From positions 1 to 28,693 of the forward strand of contig CAKVCP010000014.1 in assembly GCA_934725735.1 (NCBI GenBank): 28,693 nucleotides of DNA. The letters run 5' to 3'. Source of the DNA: an uncultured Thermoguttaceae bacterium. GTDB taxonomy: Bacteria; Planctomycetota; Planctomycetia; Pirellulales; Thermoguttaceae. The notes under the pieces were generated by a model. That model saw only the letters and a list, made by a program, of their open reading frames with translations, made no database searches and had not been told where the DNA came from. Shown here in pieces: positions 1-7,548 of this stretch (within the stretch, counting starts at the first letter, position 1; every line of letters starts with the position of its first letter). Position numbers and translations under genes: made by a program.

Positions 1-1313
1 GCCGTATAGTTCGAGGAACCGCCGTAGAGTCCGACGGCGCGTGAGAAATAGCTTGGGGAAAGCGCGGCCTCCGACGCGGATAGGCGCGGGACGGTCGGCT
101 CTTTATTTTCGGCAGGGGTCGCGCCGAACGATTCTTGCGCGGGCGTTTCCGAAGTCGCCACAAGGGACGCGACGGGCTCTTCGCGCATGGGTTCGGCGAC
201 GGAGTCGTAGGACGTCGCGACGGGAGCGTCGTATCGAGTGGAGGCGACGCGCGACGAATTAGACGGAAGAGGCGCCGACAAAAGCGGGTCGTTCACGGGA
301 GGAACGGCGTCGTTTAATGGGGCGAACTCGTCGTTCGTCGTCGGAAAGAGCGAATCGTCGACAAACTGCGCGTCGACGCTCGGCTCGGCGGGAAAACCAA
401 GGGAATCGCCTTGAGGATCGGGAACGTCAAAAGACGCGTAGGAATCGTCGCTCGCGGGGAAGTCGGCATAATTGGAGACGAATCCAGGTTCGGCGGATTG
501 AAAGGTGGAGATGGAATCTTCAGGTGAAGTCTCCGGTTCGCGGGGCGCGAGAGGCTCGGAAGCGCGTCGCGCCAAAGCGTCGGACGGTTCGATCGAGGAC
601 TTGTTTGGGCTGGCGAACGAAGTCTCCGAAACGTCGTCGTTCCACTCTTGTCGAGACGAAGAGTCAAGTTCCGGGAACTTCGGCTCAACGTCCGACGCGA
701 GATAACGGGAATCGTCAATCCGCGCCAGAGAGGACTCGCCGTCGTTAGACGGTTCCGGAACGCTCGCGGCGGAGGACGGATTCGCGGAAGTGGGAAGAGG
801 CGAATCGAGGAGAGGATCGTCAAAGGGAGCGGCGGCGATCAGCTCGGAATCGTCCTCCGACAATTCGGCGTATGGATCGACGTTCGACGCGACGTCTTGC
901 GCCAATGAATCAAAGGCGTTAAAACGGGCGGCGCGTAGGGTCGGGTCCTCGTCGGCGTAGTCGGCGCGTTCATTCTCCAGCGGCGCAAAACGTTCGTCGG
1001 CAAAATTTCCGCGCGGATAGAGAGCGTCGAGCTTCGAACGCCAATCGGAATCGCGATCCGCAGTGGCGGAGAGTTCTCCTCCCCTTCCCTTCTCGTCGAC
1101 GCGGGCGCCCGCGACGGTTCCGTTTTCTTCCAACGCGTTTCCGGCGATCTTTTGCTTGAAATCTAAGACGCACGGCCAAAACACGGCGCAGAAAAGCATC
1201 CCCGCAGAGGCGACGCTAATCGTGGCGACGCGCGCGCGCAGCGCCAAACTCCAAGGGCGTTCCTCGACCGCCTCGTCCTTGCTCACTATGTTGGAGGTAT
1301 TCTTTTTAGTCAT
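1..1313 (-). CDS. Membrane-anchored acidic low-complexity protein, partial (3' end beyond window)
   Basis: A reading frame is open from the ATG at 1313 leftward to the window edge with no stop, about 437 codons. The first 25 or so residues are polar, then a hydrophobic stretch (about residues 27-50, including VATISVASAGMLFCAVFW) should form one membrane segment. Everything after it is rich in Ser, Pro, Asp, Glu and Ala, with no recognisable fold, so it is probably a disordered extracytoplasmic or cytoplasmic tail. It starts 49 nt downstream of the TPR lipoprotein gene and is probably cotranscribed with it. The missing C-terminus may carry the functional domain; planctomycete proteins of this shape sometimes end in LysM or similar domains, but nothing here shows that. 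The frame and anchor are seen; the function is unknown. Confidence 0.75.
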   Translation of the reverse strand, partial: MTKKNTSNIVSKDEAVEERPWSLALRARVATISVASAGMLFCAVFWPCVLDFKQKIAGNALEENGTVAGARVDEKGRGGELSATADRDSDWRSKLDALYPRGNFADERFAPLENERADYADEDPTLRAARFNAFDSLAQDVASNVDPYAELSEDDSELIAAAPFDDPLLDSPLPTSANPSSAASVPEPSNDGESSLARIDDSRYLASDVEPKFPELDSSSRQEWNDDVSETSFASPNKSSIEPSDALARRASEPLAPREPETSPEDSISTFQSAEPGFVSNYADFPASDDSYASFDVPDPQGDSLGFPAEPSVDAQFVDDSLFPTTNDEFAPLNDAVPPVNDPLLSAPLPSNSSRVASTRYDAPVATSYDSVAEPMREEPVASLVATSETPAQESFGATPAENKEPTVPRLSASEAALSPSYFSRAVGLYGGSSNYT

Positions 1314-1362
1314 CCTGACAACCTCGATCGTCCATTGAAACGCGTCCTTAGACGCGGCGTAT

Positions 1363-2100
1363 TTATTCCTTTTCGGAAGTCTCTTGCGAATCGTTCGCGT
1401 CGGCGCCTTCTTCGGAGTCGGAAGCGTCGGCGGCGTCGACTTCGTAGTTCAAATCGCTCAAATCGTCCTCGTTGAGAGTCGGGGAAACGGGATCGGGCGC
1501 CGCGAAGCCAAGTTCGCTCGCCTTCTTAAAGTCGACGGAGGCGTTCATATAATCGCCGATATGGTCGTAAATTTCGCCGCGACGATGATACGCTTCGCCG
1601 CGCGCCGGATCGAGCTTGACACATTCCGAAAAGGCTTTGATTCCGTCTTCCCACATCCCTTGATATTGGCAAACGACGCCTTTGAGGAACCATGCGTCAA
1701 TATACTTGGGATCGAGATCGATAATTTTGTCGGCGTCTTCGGCGGCCTTTTGGAAAAATTCGTCCGCTTTGGCCGCTTCTTTTTGGCCTTCTTCGATCTT
1801 CTGATTCGTCGCGTTCGCTTGCGCCAAGCTGTAATGATCCTGAGCGCGCGCCAGAGAAGAGGCGGCTCTTCCATAGTAGGCGTCGACGTCGGTCGGCGTC
1901 TTCTCGATCACTTTAGAGAACTCGTCGTAAGCGCGAGACCAGTCGCCGGAATCGAGCGCCGCGCGTCCATCGGCGGCCAAATCCTCCACGTTCGACGAAG
2001 GCGGATCGTCCTTCGGCACGCACGCGCCGGTCAAGAGAGCGACCGAAAGAAGAAACGCCACGCCTAATCCTTTACGACACCACGATTTAAAGAATTTCAT
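1363..2100 (-). CDS. TPR-repeat lipoprotein
   Basis: A 245-residue exported lipoprotein. The N-terminus has Lys/Arg residues, a hydrophobic core and a lipobox ending LTGAC, so Cys27 should be lipidated. Residues about 40-200 contain tetratricopeptide-type helical pairs with the usual small/aromatic pattern (DAYYGRAAS, DAWFLKGVVCQYQGMWEDGIKAF, EAYHRRGEIYDHIGDYMNA), which normally bind partner proteins. The tail is acidic (Asp/Glu/Ser rich). The frame can also begin at a GTG at 2106, but the ATG at 2100 is preferred because an AAGGG ribosome-binding sequence lies about 6 nt before it. It is first in a probable two-gene transcript with the membrane-anchored acidic protein. Its partner is not known. 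Confidence 0.85.
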   Translation of the reverse strand: MKFFKSWCRKGLGVAFLLSVALLTGACVPKDDPPSSNVEDLAADGRAALDSGDWSRAYDEFSKVIEKTPTDVDAYYGRAASSLARAQDHYSLAQANATNQKIEEGQKEAAKADEFFQKAAEDADKIIDLDPKYIDAWFLKGVVCQYQGMWEDGIKAFSECVKLDPARGEAYHRRGEIYDHIGDYMNASVDFKKASELGFAAPDPVSPTLNEDDLSDLNYEVDAADASDSEEGADANDSQETSEKE

Positions 2101-2139
2101 AATCACCCTTTCTTTCCAGAGCCTCTACTTGACTCAGAC

Positions 2140-2168
2140 ATGATAATGAAAAGAAGAGCGTAGGTAAA
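2140..2168 (-). promoter_or_regulatory. Candidate promoter for the TPR lipoprotein gene
   Basis: On the minus strand TTTACC (2168-2163) and TATCAT (2145-2140) are separated by exactly 17 nt, about 40 nt before the chosen start codon. Four of six -35 positions and five of six -10 positions match the sigma-70 consensus. Confidence 0.5.
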
Positions 2169-2201
2169 CCTCATTTTCTTAACCAGAAAGGCCGCTCATA
2201 G

Positions 2202-2235
2202 AAAAGGGCGCGACCGAACCGAGTCGACCGCGCCC
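2202..2235 (-). terminator. Rho-independent terminator after the Tat-exported isomerase
   Basis: Read on the minus strand, GGGCGCG (2235-2229) pairs with CGCGCCC (2212-2206) around a 16-nt loop and is followed by TTTTC. It lies about 30 nt past the stop of the isomerase gene. Confidence 0.7.
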
Positions 2236-2263
2236 GAAATTATTCCAGCGAAGAGAAGTTCAA

Positions 2264-3130
2264 TCACGCCTTGCCGAGTTTCTTGAGATTTTCCATACAT
2301 TCGGCGCAAGCGTCCATGAGGTTGGAGTCGCTGCGGCAATCTTCCTGTTCGACGATATACCATTCGACGCCGCCGATATTTTCGGCGATATCGAGCATAC
2401 GGTTCCAGTCGACGACGTCGCCTTCCGAGGCGAGGGTCGCGCCGCCTTTGCCCTTTTCATTCTCAGCCTTCAGGTGCATGAGCTTGCCGCGACCGGGGAG
2501 TTTCGCGACGAGGTCGTACGGATCGGCGCCGCCGTGCATGCAGTTCCCGACGTCCATCTGCGCGATAATGTCGGCGCGTGTGCGTGAGAAGAAGAGTTCC
2601 CACGCCGTTTTGCCGTTCACGTCGGAGAAGTCGTTGAAGTGCGCGTGGAAGCCGATCTGCATACCGGCTTTCGCGGCTTTATACGCGATTTCGTTGAAGA
2701 GATACGCCGTCATTTGGTTGCCCGCGTCGGTCGCGCAAGAGGCGGAGAGCCCGCTCGCGACGATCAGACGACGGTTGCCGAGGGTCTTTTCGAATTCGGC
2801 GGTCTTGTCAAACTGACCTTCTAGGAGCTGCGGGACGCCTAGGTGCGTGCTAATCGCTTGCAAACCGGCTTCGTCGAGCCATTTGCGAACGTCTTTCGCC
2901 TCATGACCATAATAGCCGGCGAATTCGACGCCCTTATATCCCATCTGGGCGATCTCCTTGAGCGTTCCGCGAAGATCTTTCGAGGCGTATTCGCGAAGAG
3001 AATAAACTTGCAGCGCGATAGGAACAAGCTTCTTTTCGTCAGCGCGCGCGACGCTAAGAGAGGAAGTCGCGCCCAAAGCGCATCCCGCCGCGGCCATCAA
3101 ACCGGTCTTCATAAATGAACGTCTATTCAT
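2264..3130 (-). CDS. Tat-exported sugar phosphate isomerase/epimerase-like TIM-barrel protein
   Basis: A 288-residue protein of the xylose isomerase-like TIM-barrel superfamily (AP endonuclease 2 / sugar phosphate isomerase-epimerase family). It begins with a twin-arginine signal (NRRSFMK, then a hydrophobic stretch and a likely ARA cleavage site near residue 30), so it should be folded and exported to the periplasm. Barrel landmarks are GYKGVEF near 64-70, HAHF with His162/His164, DVGN with Asp193, HLKAE with His219, and IVEQE with Glu261, in the spacing of the metal ligands of this family. The SD AAGGAG lies 8 nt before the ATG. Secreted members are abundant in planctomycetes and are generally linked to carbohydrate breakdown; the substrate cannot be named. 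Terminators flank the gene, so it may be transcribed alone. Confidence 0.88.
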   Translation of the reverse strand: MNRRSFMKTGLMAAAGCALGATSSLSVARADEKKLVPIALQVYSLREYASKDLRGTLKEIAQMGYKGVEFAGYYGHEAKDVRKWLDEAGLQAISTHLGVPQLLEGQFDKTAEFEKTLGNRRLIVASGLSASCATDAGNQMTAYLFNEIAYKAAKAGMQIGFHAHFNDFSDVNGKTAWELFFSRTRADIIAQMDVGNCMHGGADPYDLVAKLPGRGKLMHLKAENEKGKGGATLASEGDVVDWNRMLDIAENIGGVEWYIVEQEDCRSDSNLMDACAECMENLKKLGKA

Positions 3131-3160
3131 AACATAAGCTCCTTGTCATGAGTTGTCGAA

Positions 3161-3194
3161 GGAAAAGGAATCAAGGACGCGAGTCTTCGATTCC
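3161..3194 (-). terminator. Rho-independent terminator after the Ser/Thr kinase gene
   Basis: On the minus strand GGAATC (3194-3189) pairs with GATTCC (3172-3167), extended inward by an AAGAC/GTCCTT segment with one bulge, and is followed by a TTTTCCTT tail. It begins 15 nt after the kinase stop codon and separates the kinase from the isomerase gene. Confidence 0.65.
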
Positions 3195-3208
3195 AAGAGG
3201 ATCTGTCT

Positions 3209-4999
3209 TTAATCTTCAATATAACTATCGGCGTCCGGATCGTCAAAGACTACAGGCTCAACATCGACTTTTTTCTCTTCCTCCTTCGGCGTATTTGCTT
3301 TTTCCGCGCCTCCAGAGCCCGCAGGAACCATATTGTTTCGATCGACCTGGAAGTGATCGAACGCGGCGTCAAACGCTTGATCGAGGAGCTCGTCGGGAAT
3401 ATCGTCGACCTGTTCGTCGCTGGGCTTTTCGGGGGTCGACTTCGCGGGGGCCGCGTCCTCGGAGGCAGGCGCGGGCTTCGAACCGGGGGCGGTCGGAGTA
3501 GGAGTAGAAGCGGGAGTCTGCGCCGCTTCGGGTTCTTTTTCGGGCTGGGGTTCCGGCTCGGATTGAATAAGCTTTTCGACGACCATCAGGAGGCGTTTCA
3601 TGGTGATCGGCATTCCGACGGCGAGCCTTTTCTTCCCGCGTTTAGCGGCGGCGGCCCATTTGACTTGATTTTCTTCGAGGAGGACGACCGCGGGGAGATC
3701 CTTCGTCGTGTTCGATTCTAGGAGCTTATTGAATGCGCGCACCGCGTCCGCGCCGAGAGATTGGGCGTTGAAGATAATCGCGTCGACGCCGACCGCGTCG
3801 CCGTCGTCAAGGCGTCCGAGGGCGCGTTCGCAATTCGACATGACGAGGGCGCGATACCCGGCGTTCTTAAAGGCCTCGCGGAACGCGTTTTGCAACGCGG
3901 CGTTCGCCTCGACGATCATGACCGTCCCAAGTTTCGCCTTCTTCTCCTGGAACGCCGCAGTCATAACCTTCTCTTCCTGTTCCACGTCGACGCCCGCTTC
4001 AAGCGCTTTGACCGCGGCGTCAAGGCCCTCGAGCATGAAGGAGGGCGCCTGATAGCGTTCCGACGGATCGAACTTCATCGCCTTATCGACGACGTAGGCG
4101 ACGCATCGCGGGACGTAAGGCGCGACCTCGCGGATCGGCTTGACGTTCTTGAAACGCGTGGCGTCAAGACGCTTCGATCGCTCTTTGATCTCTCCAAGAG
4201 GCGCGATCCCCGTAAGGAGCTGATAATAAACGGAGCCAAGGAAATAGAGGTCGCTGCGCTTATCGTCGCGCGGGACGTGCGTCGAGCGTTCAAGCGCGGC
4301 GTACTCGATCGCGCGCTGCGTTTTGAAACCCGAGCCTTCGTCCGTGAGCAAACCAAAATCGAGAAGCATCGCCTTCCCCGAGCTGGAGAGCAAAATGTTC
4401 GAAAGCTTCATATCGCGGTGTTGGAATCCTCTTTTGAGCGCGTAATCAAGCGCGCTACAGACGTCGTGCACGATGCGCGTCGCGCGTTTGGGCTCAAGAC
4501 GATGATTCTTCTGAGCGGTGAGCTCCTCGCGAAGCGTGCGTCCTTCGATAAACTCCATCACGATATAATGATCGTACTTCGTGCGCCCCGACTCGTAGAT
4601 CGCCGGGATGTTAGGATGACGCATTTGCATCCCGAGCTCGCCTTCGCGCACGAACTCGTCGATCGCCGTTTTATCCTCCCGGAAACGCGCGCGCAACACC
4701 TTAACCGCAACGACTTGCCCCGTCTTCTTATTCACGCAACGGAAGACGCGCGCAAAAGACCCGGCCCCGATCAAATAGAGGATTCGATAGTCCCCGTAAT
4801 AGAACCCGTTCGTTTCGCCGCTCGTCAATCGTTCGACCTGATATTTCGTGAGATACCCTCGCCGCTGGAGCTCGACCAAGATCTGATCAGTCGTAAACGC
4901 CTGGGCGCCAAAGGAGTTTTCCACGTCGCGCAGCTTTCCCAGATCGATCAAATCCAGGGACAAAATACGTTGCGATAAATCTTCATATGAAATACTCAT
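3209..4999 (-). CDS. Hanks-type Ser/Thr protein kinase with C-terminal degenerate receiver domain
   Basis: A 596-residue soluble kinase without a membrane segment. Residues 1-70 form a helical N-terminal region of the type that precedes kinase domains in planctomycetes. The kinase domain spans about 71-330: glycine loop IGAGSF at 77-82, ATP-binding Lys100 in VAVK, a probable helix-C Glu in VREGE, catalytic HRDMKLSN from 194, and DFG at 214-216, so it should be active. Residues about 358-478 resemble a response-regulator receiver, but the acidic pair is replaced by EAN and the phosphoacceptor position (end of DAIIF) is Asn411, so it is probably not phosphorylated there. Residues 481-540 are a Pro/Glu/Ala linker, and the C-terminus is acidic. 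The target and signal are unknown. A weak AAGGG lies rather far (about 13 nt) before the ATG. Confidence 0.92.
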   Translation of the reverse strand: MSISYEDLSQRILSLDLIDLGKLRDVENSFGAQAFTTDQILVELQRRGYLTKYQVERLTSGETNGFYYGDYRILYLIGAGSFARVFRCVNKKTGQVVAVKVLRARFREDKTAIDEFVREGELGMQMRHPNIPAIYESGRTKYDHYIVMEFIEGRTLREELTAQKNHRLEPKRATRIVHDVCSALDYALKRGFQHRDMKLSNILLSSSGKAMLLDFGLLTDEGSGFKTQRAIEYAALERSTHVPRDDKRSDLYFLGSVYYQLLTGIAPLGEIKERSKRLDATRFKNVKPIREVAPYVPRCVAYVVDKAMKFDPSERYQAPSFMLEGLDAAVKALEAGVDVEQEEKVMTAAFQEKKAKLGTVMIVEANAALQNAFREAFKNAGYRALVMSNCERALGRLDDGDAVGVDAIIFNAQSLGADAVRAFNKLLESNTTKDLPAVVLLEENQVKWAAAAKRGKKRLAVGMPITMKRLLMVVEKLIQSEPEPQPEKEPEAAQTPASTPTPTAPGSKPAPASEDAAPAKSTPEKPSDEQVDDIPDELLDQAFDAAFDHFQVDRNNMVPAGSGGAEKANTPKEEEKKVDVEPVVFDDPDADSYIED

Positions 5000-5227
5000 T
5001 GTCGAAATAATCCCTTCATTCGGCGAAAGAAAAACGAACTTACGTTTTGGCCGGCGCGCTCGGCGCGACTCAAGCCGCTCACAAGGACGGGAATCGTCGT
5101 CTATTAAATTATATAGAAACGAACTTGAAAGTCACCACAAAAAGGGGGGGTGGCGCAATCTTTTCATCAAAAATACTCGGAAAAATCTAATAACGTCGCA
5201 AAAAAAATCCTCCGTCCTTCTTTCAGG
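5000..5227. other. Intergenic leader between the divergent kinase and lipoprotein genes
   Basis: No coding frame with a ribosome-binding site is supported here. The stretch should carry the 5' leader and promoter of the kinase on the minus strand and upstream DNA for the lipoprotein promoter on the plus strand. It is lower in GC than the genes and contains an A-run followed by seven G near 5141-5150. Confidence 0.5.
5108..5113 (-). promoter_or_regulatory. Possible -10 box for the kinase gene
   Basis: The minus strand reads TATAAT at 5113-5108, about 110 nt before the kinase start. No good -35 box stands at 17 nt, so this is only a candidate. Confidence 0.3.
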
Positions 5228-5256
5228 TTGATAAGGACCTTGAAAACCTATATAAT
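5228..5256 (+). promoter_or_regulatory. Sigma-70-type promoter of the lipoprotein/LRR transcript
   Basis: TTGATA at 5228-5233 and a perfect TATAAT at 5251-5256 are separated by exactly 17 nt. The predicted start of transcription is near 5263, about 65 nt before the chosen ATG at 5327. This rules out the longer reading of the downstream gene, because the promoter would lie inside it. Confidence 0.8.
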
Positions 5257-5326
5257 AGACGGATGGTCGCCGCGTTGGGACCGTCTCCATTCTTCAGCGT
5301 TTTCAATATCAACGGACGGGATTTAT

Positions 5327-5725
5327 ATGTCGAAAGCAAAATTAAGCAAGCGTCTTCTAACCATCGCATGCTGCGCGCTGGCGGCGAGCGCCGTCGGCTG
5401 CCAAGAGAAACCGGAACTTAATTTCTCCAAATACGGGGAAACAATCCCCGCCCTCCCCGTCGTACGCGACCTCCCCGTCACCGCGCCGATCTCCGACGAA
5501 CTCGAATCGCGCGAATGTCATTTCCGCACCGAAGCGGAAGAAGAATCGCAGCGCAATCTCTTTCAATCGCAGGGTCGCGAGCTCGAATTCACGAGAATAC
5601 AGGCGCAAAAAGAGGCGGAAGAGCGACAAAGAGACCTTGAAATTAAGAGACAGCGTGAATTGAGTAAAGCGGCGGAAGAACCCGTCGCGGAAGAACCCGT
5701 CGCGGAAGAACCGGAAGCGGAATGA
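5327..5725 (+). CDS. Small lipoprotein with charged coiled coil and EEPVA repeats
   Basis: A 132-residue exported lipoprotein of unknown function. After MSKAKLSKR comes a hydrophobic core and a lipobox (SAVGC), so Cys25 should be lipidated. Residues about 60-115 are very rich in Glu, Gln and Arg with few prolines and should form a long charged helix or coiled coil. The C-terminus repeats EEPVA, encoded by 15-bp tandem repeats. The same frame is open upstream to 5150, but a strong promoter at 5228-5256 falls inside that extension and the signal peptide begins at 5327, so the shorter start is used. It heads the plus-strand gene run and lies 40 nt before the LRR gene. Confidence 0.8.
   Translation: MSKAKLSKRLLTIACCALAASAVGCQEKPELNFSKYGETIPALPVVRDLPVTAPISDELESRECHFRTEAEEESQRNLFQSQGRELEFTRIQAQKEAEERQRDLEIKRQRELSKAAEEPVAEEPVAEEPEAE
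5672..5725 (+). repeat. 15-bp tandem repeat in the lipoprotein C-terminus
   Basis: Two exact copies of gcggaagaacccgtc (5672-5686, 5687-5701), one diverged copy (5702-5716) and a partial copy up to the stop. The unit length is a multiple of three, so changes in copy number would keep the frame. Confidence 0.85.
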
Positions 5726-5765
5726 CGCGGTTCAAATTTCTCACAATCGAATTGGAAGTTTAATC

Positions 5766-6755
5766 ATGACGCAGCGAACGATACGCAAACCGTCGTTCCT
5801 TTGTGCCGTCGGCGCGGTGAGCGTTCTTCTCTTTGCCAACGCCTCGTGCCAACGCGAATCTAACGTGCTTCTTATCGACGATCCCGTCGAAGTCGCGCCC
5901 CAAGAGACGGGGCTCCCAGTCGCGGAAGCCGAACCGGCCCCTCAACCTGAGAGCGCGGAGTCGCCAGAGAGCCAACCGACGCCGCCAACCGTCGACGCTC
6001 GCGTCGCCGCAGAGGCAACCTTCGACGCGAAGGGAACGACCGTCGAGCTCAAGGGAGGCGTCTTCTCCGGTTTCGCCTCGGACGCGGATCGTGAAAAGTG
6101 GCGCAAAGTCAAGGTCGTTCGCGGCGAAGGACTTCTCCTCGCCTCGGGACTCGACGCGTTCGCGCAACTTCCCGACTTGACGGAATTCCTCTGGCTTGAC
6201 GCGCGACTGGAAAAGAGCGCGGACGTCGAGAGCGCCTTCAACCGACTTGCGCGCGCTCCGAAACTCAAAAAGTTGCGACTCACGCGACTGCGACTCGAAG
6301 ACGACTCCTTCCCCCTCTTCGCGCTTAAAGCGCTCTCCGCCGCTCCATCTCTCGTCGATCTCGACGTCAGCGGCTCCCACGTGACGGGCGCGGAACTCGC
6401 CGACGTCGATTGGACAAAAGGCTACGCGAAATTAACGAAGCTCAACTTGTACCAGACGCAAGCGGGAGACGCGGGGGTCGTCGCGATCCTTCCTCTCGCC
6501 GGCCGCCTTACCTGGTTGAATCTCGACGACGCGCGGCTCACGCCGTCTTGCGCGGGGAATCTCTCGCACTTCGCGGAATTAACCTTCCTGCACGTCGGAC
6601 GCAGCGCCCTTGACGACTCCAGCGTCGACGAGCTAGCAAAGCTCTCCAAACTCAAGAAAACGCACGTGACGCGCACCGCGATCACGGAATCGGGAGCGGA
6701 TCGTCTCCGCGCCGCCTTGCCCGAATGCGAGGTCGTTTCCCAACCCGAAAACTAA
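5766..6755 (+). CDS. Exported leucine-rich-repeat protein
   Basis: A 329-residue protein with an N-terminal signal (basic start, hydrophobic AVGAVSVLLFANASC). The Cys near residue 28 could be lipidated, though NASC is a poor lipobox. A Pro/Glu/Gln-rich spacer follows (about 35-80). Residues about 120-325 contain leucine-rich repeats of about 24 residues, seen as LPDLTEFLWLDA, APKLKKLRLTRLRLED, APSLVDLDVSGSHVTG, YAKLTKLNLYQTQAGD, AGRLTWLNLDDARLT and LSKLKKTHVTRTAITESG. Such curved repeats bind proteins or glycans, and the family is common in planctomycetes. GGAAG about 7 nt before the ATG serves as ribosome-binding site. It is 40 nt downstream of the small lipoprotein, probably on the same transcript. 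The ligand is unknown. Confidence 0.88.
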   Translation: MTQRTIRKPSFLCAVGAVSVLLFANASCQRESNVLLIDDPVEVAPQETGLPVAEAEPAPQPESAESPESQPTPPTVDARVAAEATFDAKGTTVELKGGVFSGFASDADREKWRKVKVVRGEGLLLASGLDAFAQLPDLTEFLWLDARLEKSADVESAFNRLARAPKLKKLRLTRLRLEDDSFPLFALKALSAAPSLVDLDVSGSHVTGAELADVDWTKGYAKLTKLNLYQTQAGDAGVVAILPLAGRLTWLNLDDARLTPSCAGNLSHFAELTFLHVGRSALDDSSVDELAKLSKLKKTHVTRTAITESGADRLRAALPECEVVSQPEN

Positions 6756-6807
6756 CGCGTCGCTCGCTTTTGAGCGTCGCCTACTCTAACCCCCTGAGGA
6801 CGTCGAT

Positions 6808-7524
6808 ATGAATAAACGCGTATTAATTTCGGCTCTTACCGCCCTTCTCGTCTCCTTCACCGCGCTAGCGAACGCGCAAGACGACGGTTTTGTCTCTATC
6901 TTTAACGGCTCCGACCTGACCGGTTGGGTCGGCGATTCGAATCTCTGGACAGTCGAAGACGGCGCGATCACCGGCAGAACGAACGATTCAGACAAGAAGA
7001 TTACCGTCAATCAGGCGCTGTATTATTCCGAAGATCAGGAAATCGGCGATTTCGAACTTCGTTTTGACTATAAGATCAGCAACTGGGGCAACTCCGGTTG
7101 CTATTATCGCGGCTGGTTCCTTGAAGAACCGAACAAGTATCGCATGGGCGGCTATCAAGCGGACTTCGACGGGGACGCGACGTACGCGGGAATCATGTAC
7201 GGCGAAATGTTCCGCGGTATTCTTGCGAACCTTGGAACGGTCAGCCGCGTGACGCCGGAAGGCCAAATCGAGACGGTCGCGAGCTTTGCGACGCCTGAAG
7301 AGATTCGCGCGAACGTCAAGGTCGAAGACTGGAATCACTACGAAGTTTCCGCTCACGGTTACGTCTTTGTTCACAAGATCAACGGCAAAGTCACGAGCGT
7401 ATTCATCGACGAGGATAAGGACGACGTGCGTCGCGCGAGCGGCGTTTTGGGGTGGCAGCTCCACGTCGGCGAACCGATGAAGGTTCAGATTAAGAACGTT
7501 TACCTCAAGAAATTTCCTAAGTGA
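6808..7524 (+). CDS. Secreted DUF1080 (3-keto-disaccharide hydrolase-like) protein
   Basis: A 238-residue exported protein. It has a signal peptide with a likely ANA cleavage near residue 23, followed by the opening of the DUF1080 fold: GFVSIFNGSDLTGWVGD, then LWTVEDGAITGRT, and FELRFDYKISNWGNSGCYYRG. The domain is a concanavalin-like beta sandwich; characterised relatives hydrolyse 3-keto-glycosides, and planctomycetes carry many copies. The ending LHVGEPMKVQIKNVYLKKFPK is typical for the domain, so the protein is a single complete domain. An SD GAGGA lies 7 nt before the ATG. It is 52 nt after the LRR gene and 24 nt before hemC, so it may share their transcript. The exact substrate is not known. 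Confidence 0.9.
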   Translation: MNKRVLISALTALLVSFTALANAQDDGFVSIFNGSDLTGWVGDSNLWTVEDGAITGRTNDSDKKITVNQALYYSEDQEIGDFELRFDYKISNWGNSGCYYRGWFLEEPNKYRMGGYQADFDGDATYAGIMYGEMFRGILANLGTVSRVTPEGQIETVASFATPEEIRANVKVEDWNHYEVSAHGYVFVHKINGKVTSVFIDEDKDDVRRASGVLGWQLHVGEPMKVQIKNVYLKKFPK

Positions 7525-7548
7525 ATCGCTAGGAAGAGCTAAAATCGA

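Noticed and set aside
3761..4978. 405-codon plus-strand reading frame opposite the kinase gene
   Set aside because: Antisense to a gene with clear kinase motifs; the biased codons avoid stops on the other strand. No ribosome-binding site or family match.
5150..5326. Upstream extension of the small lipoprotein gene
   Set aside because: A TTGATA-17-TATAAT promoter lies inside it, and the lipoprotein signal begins at 5327.
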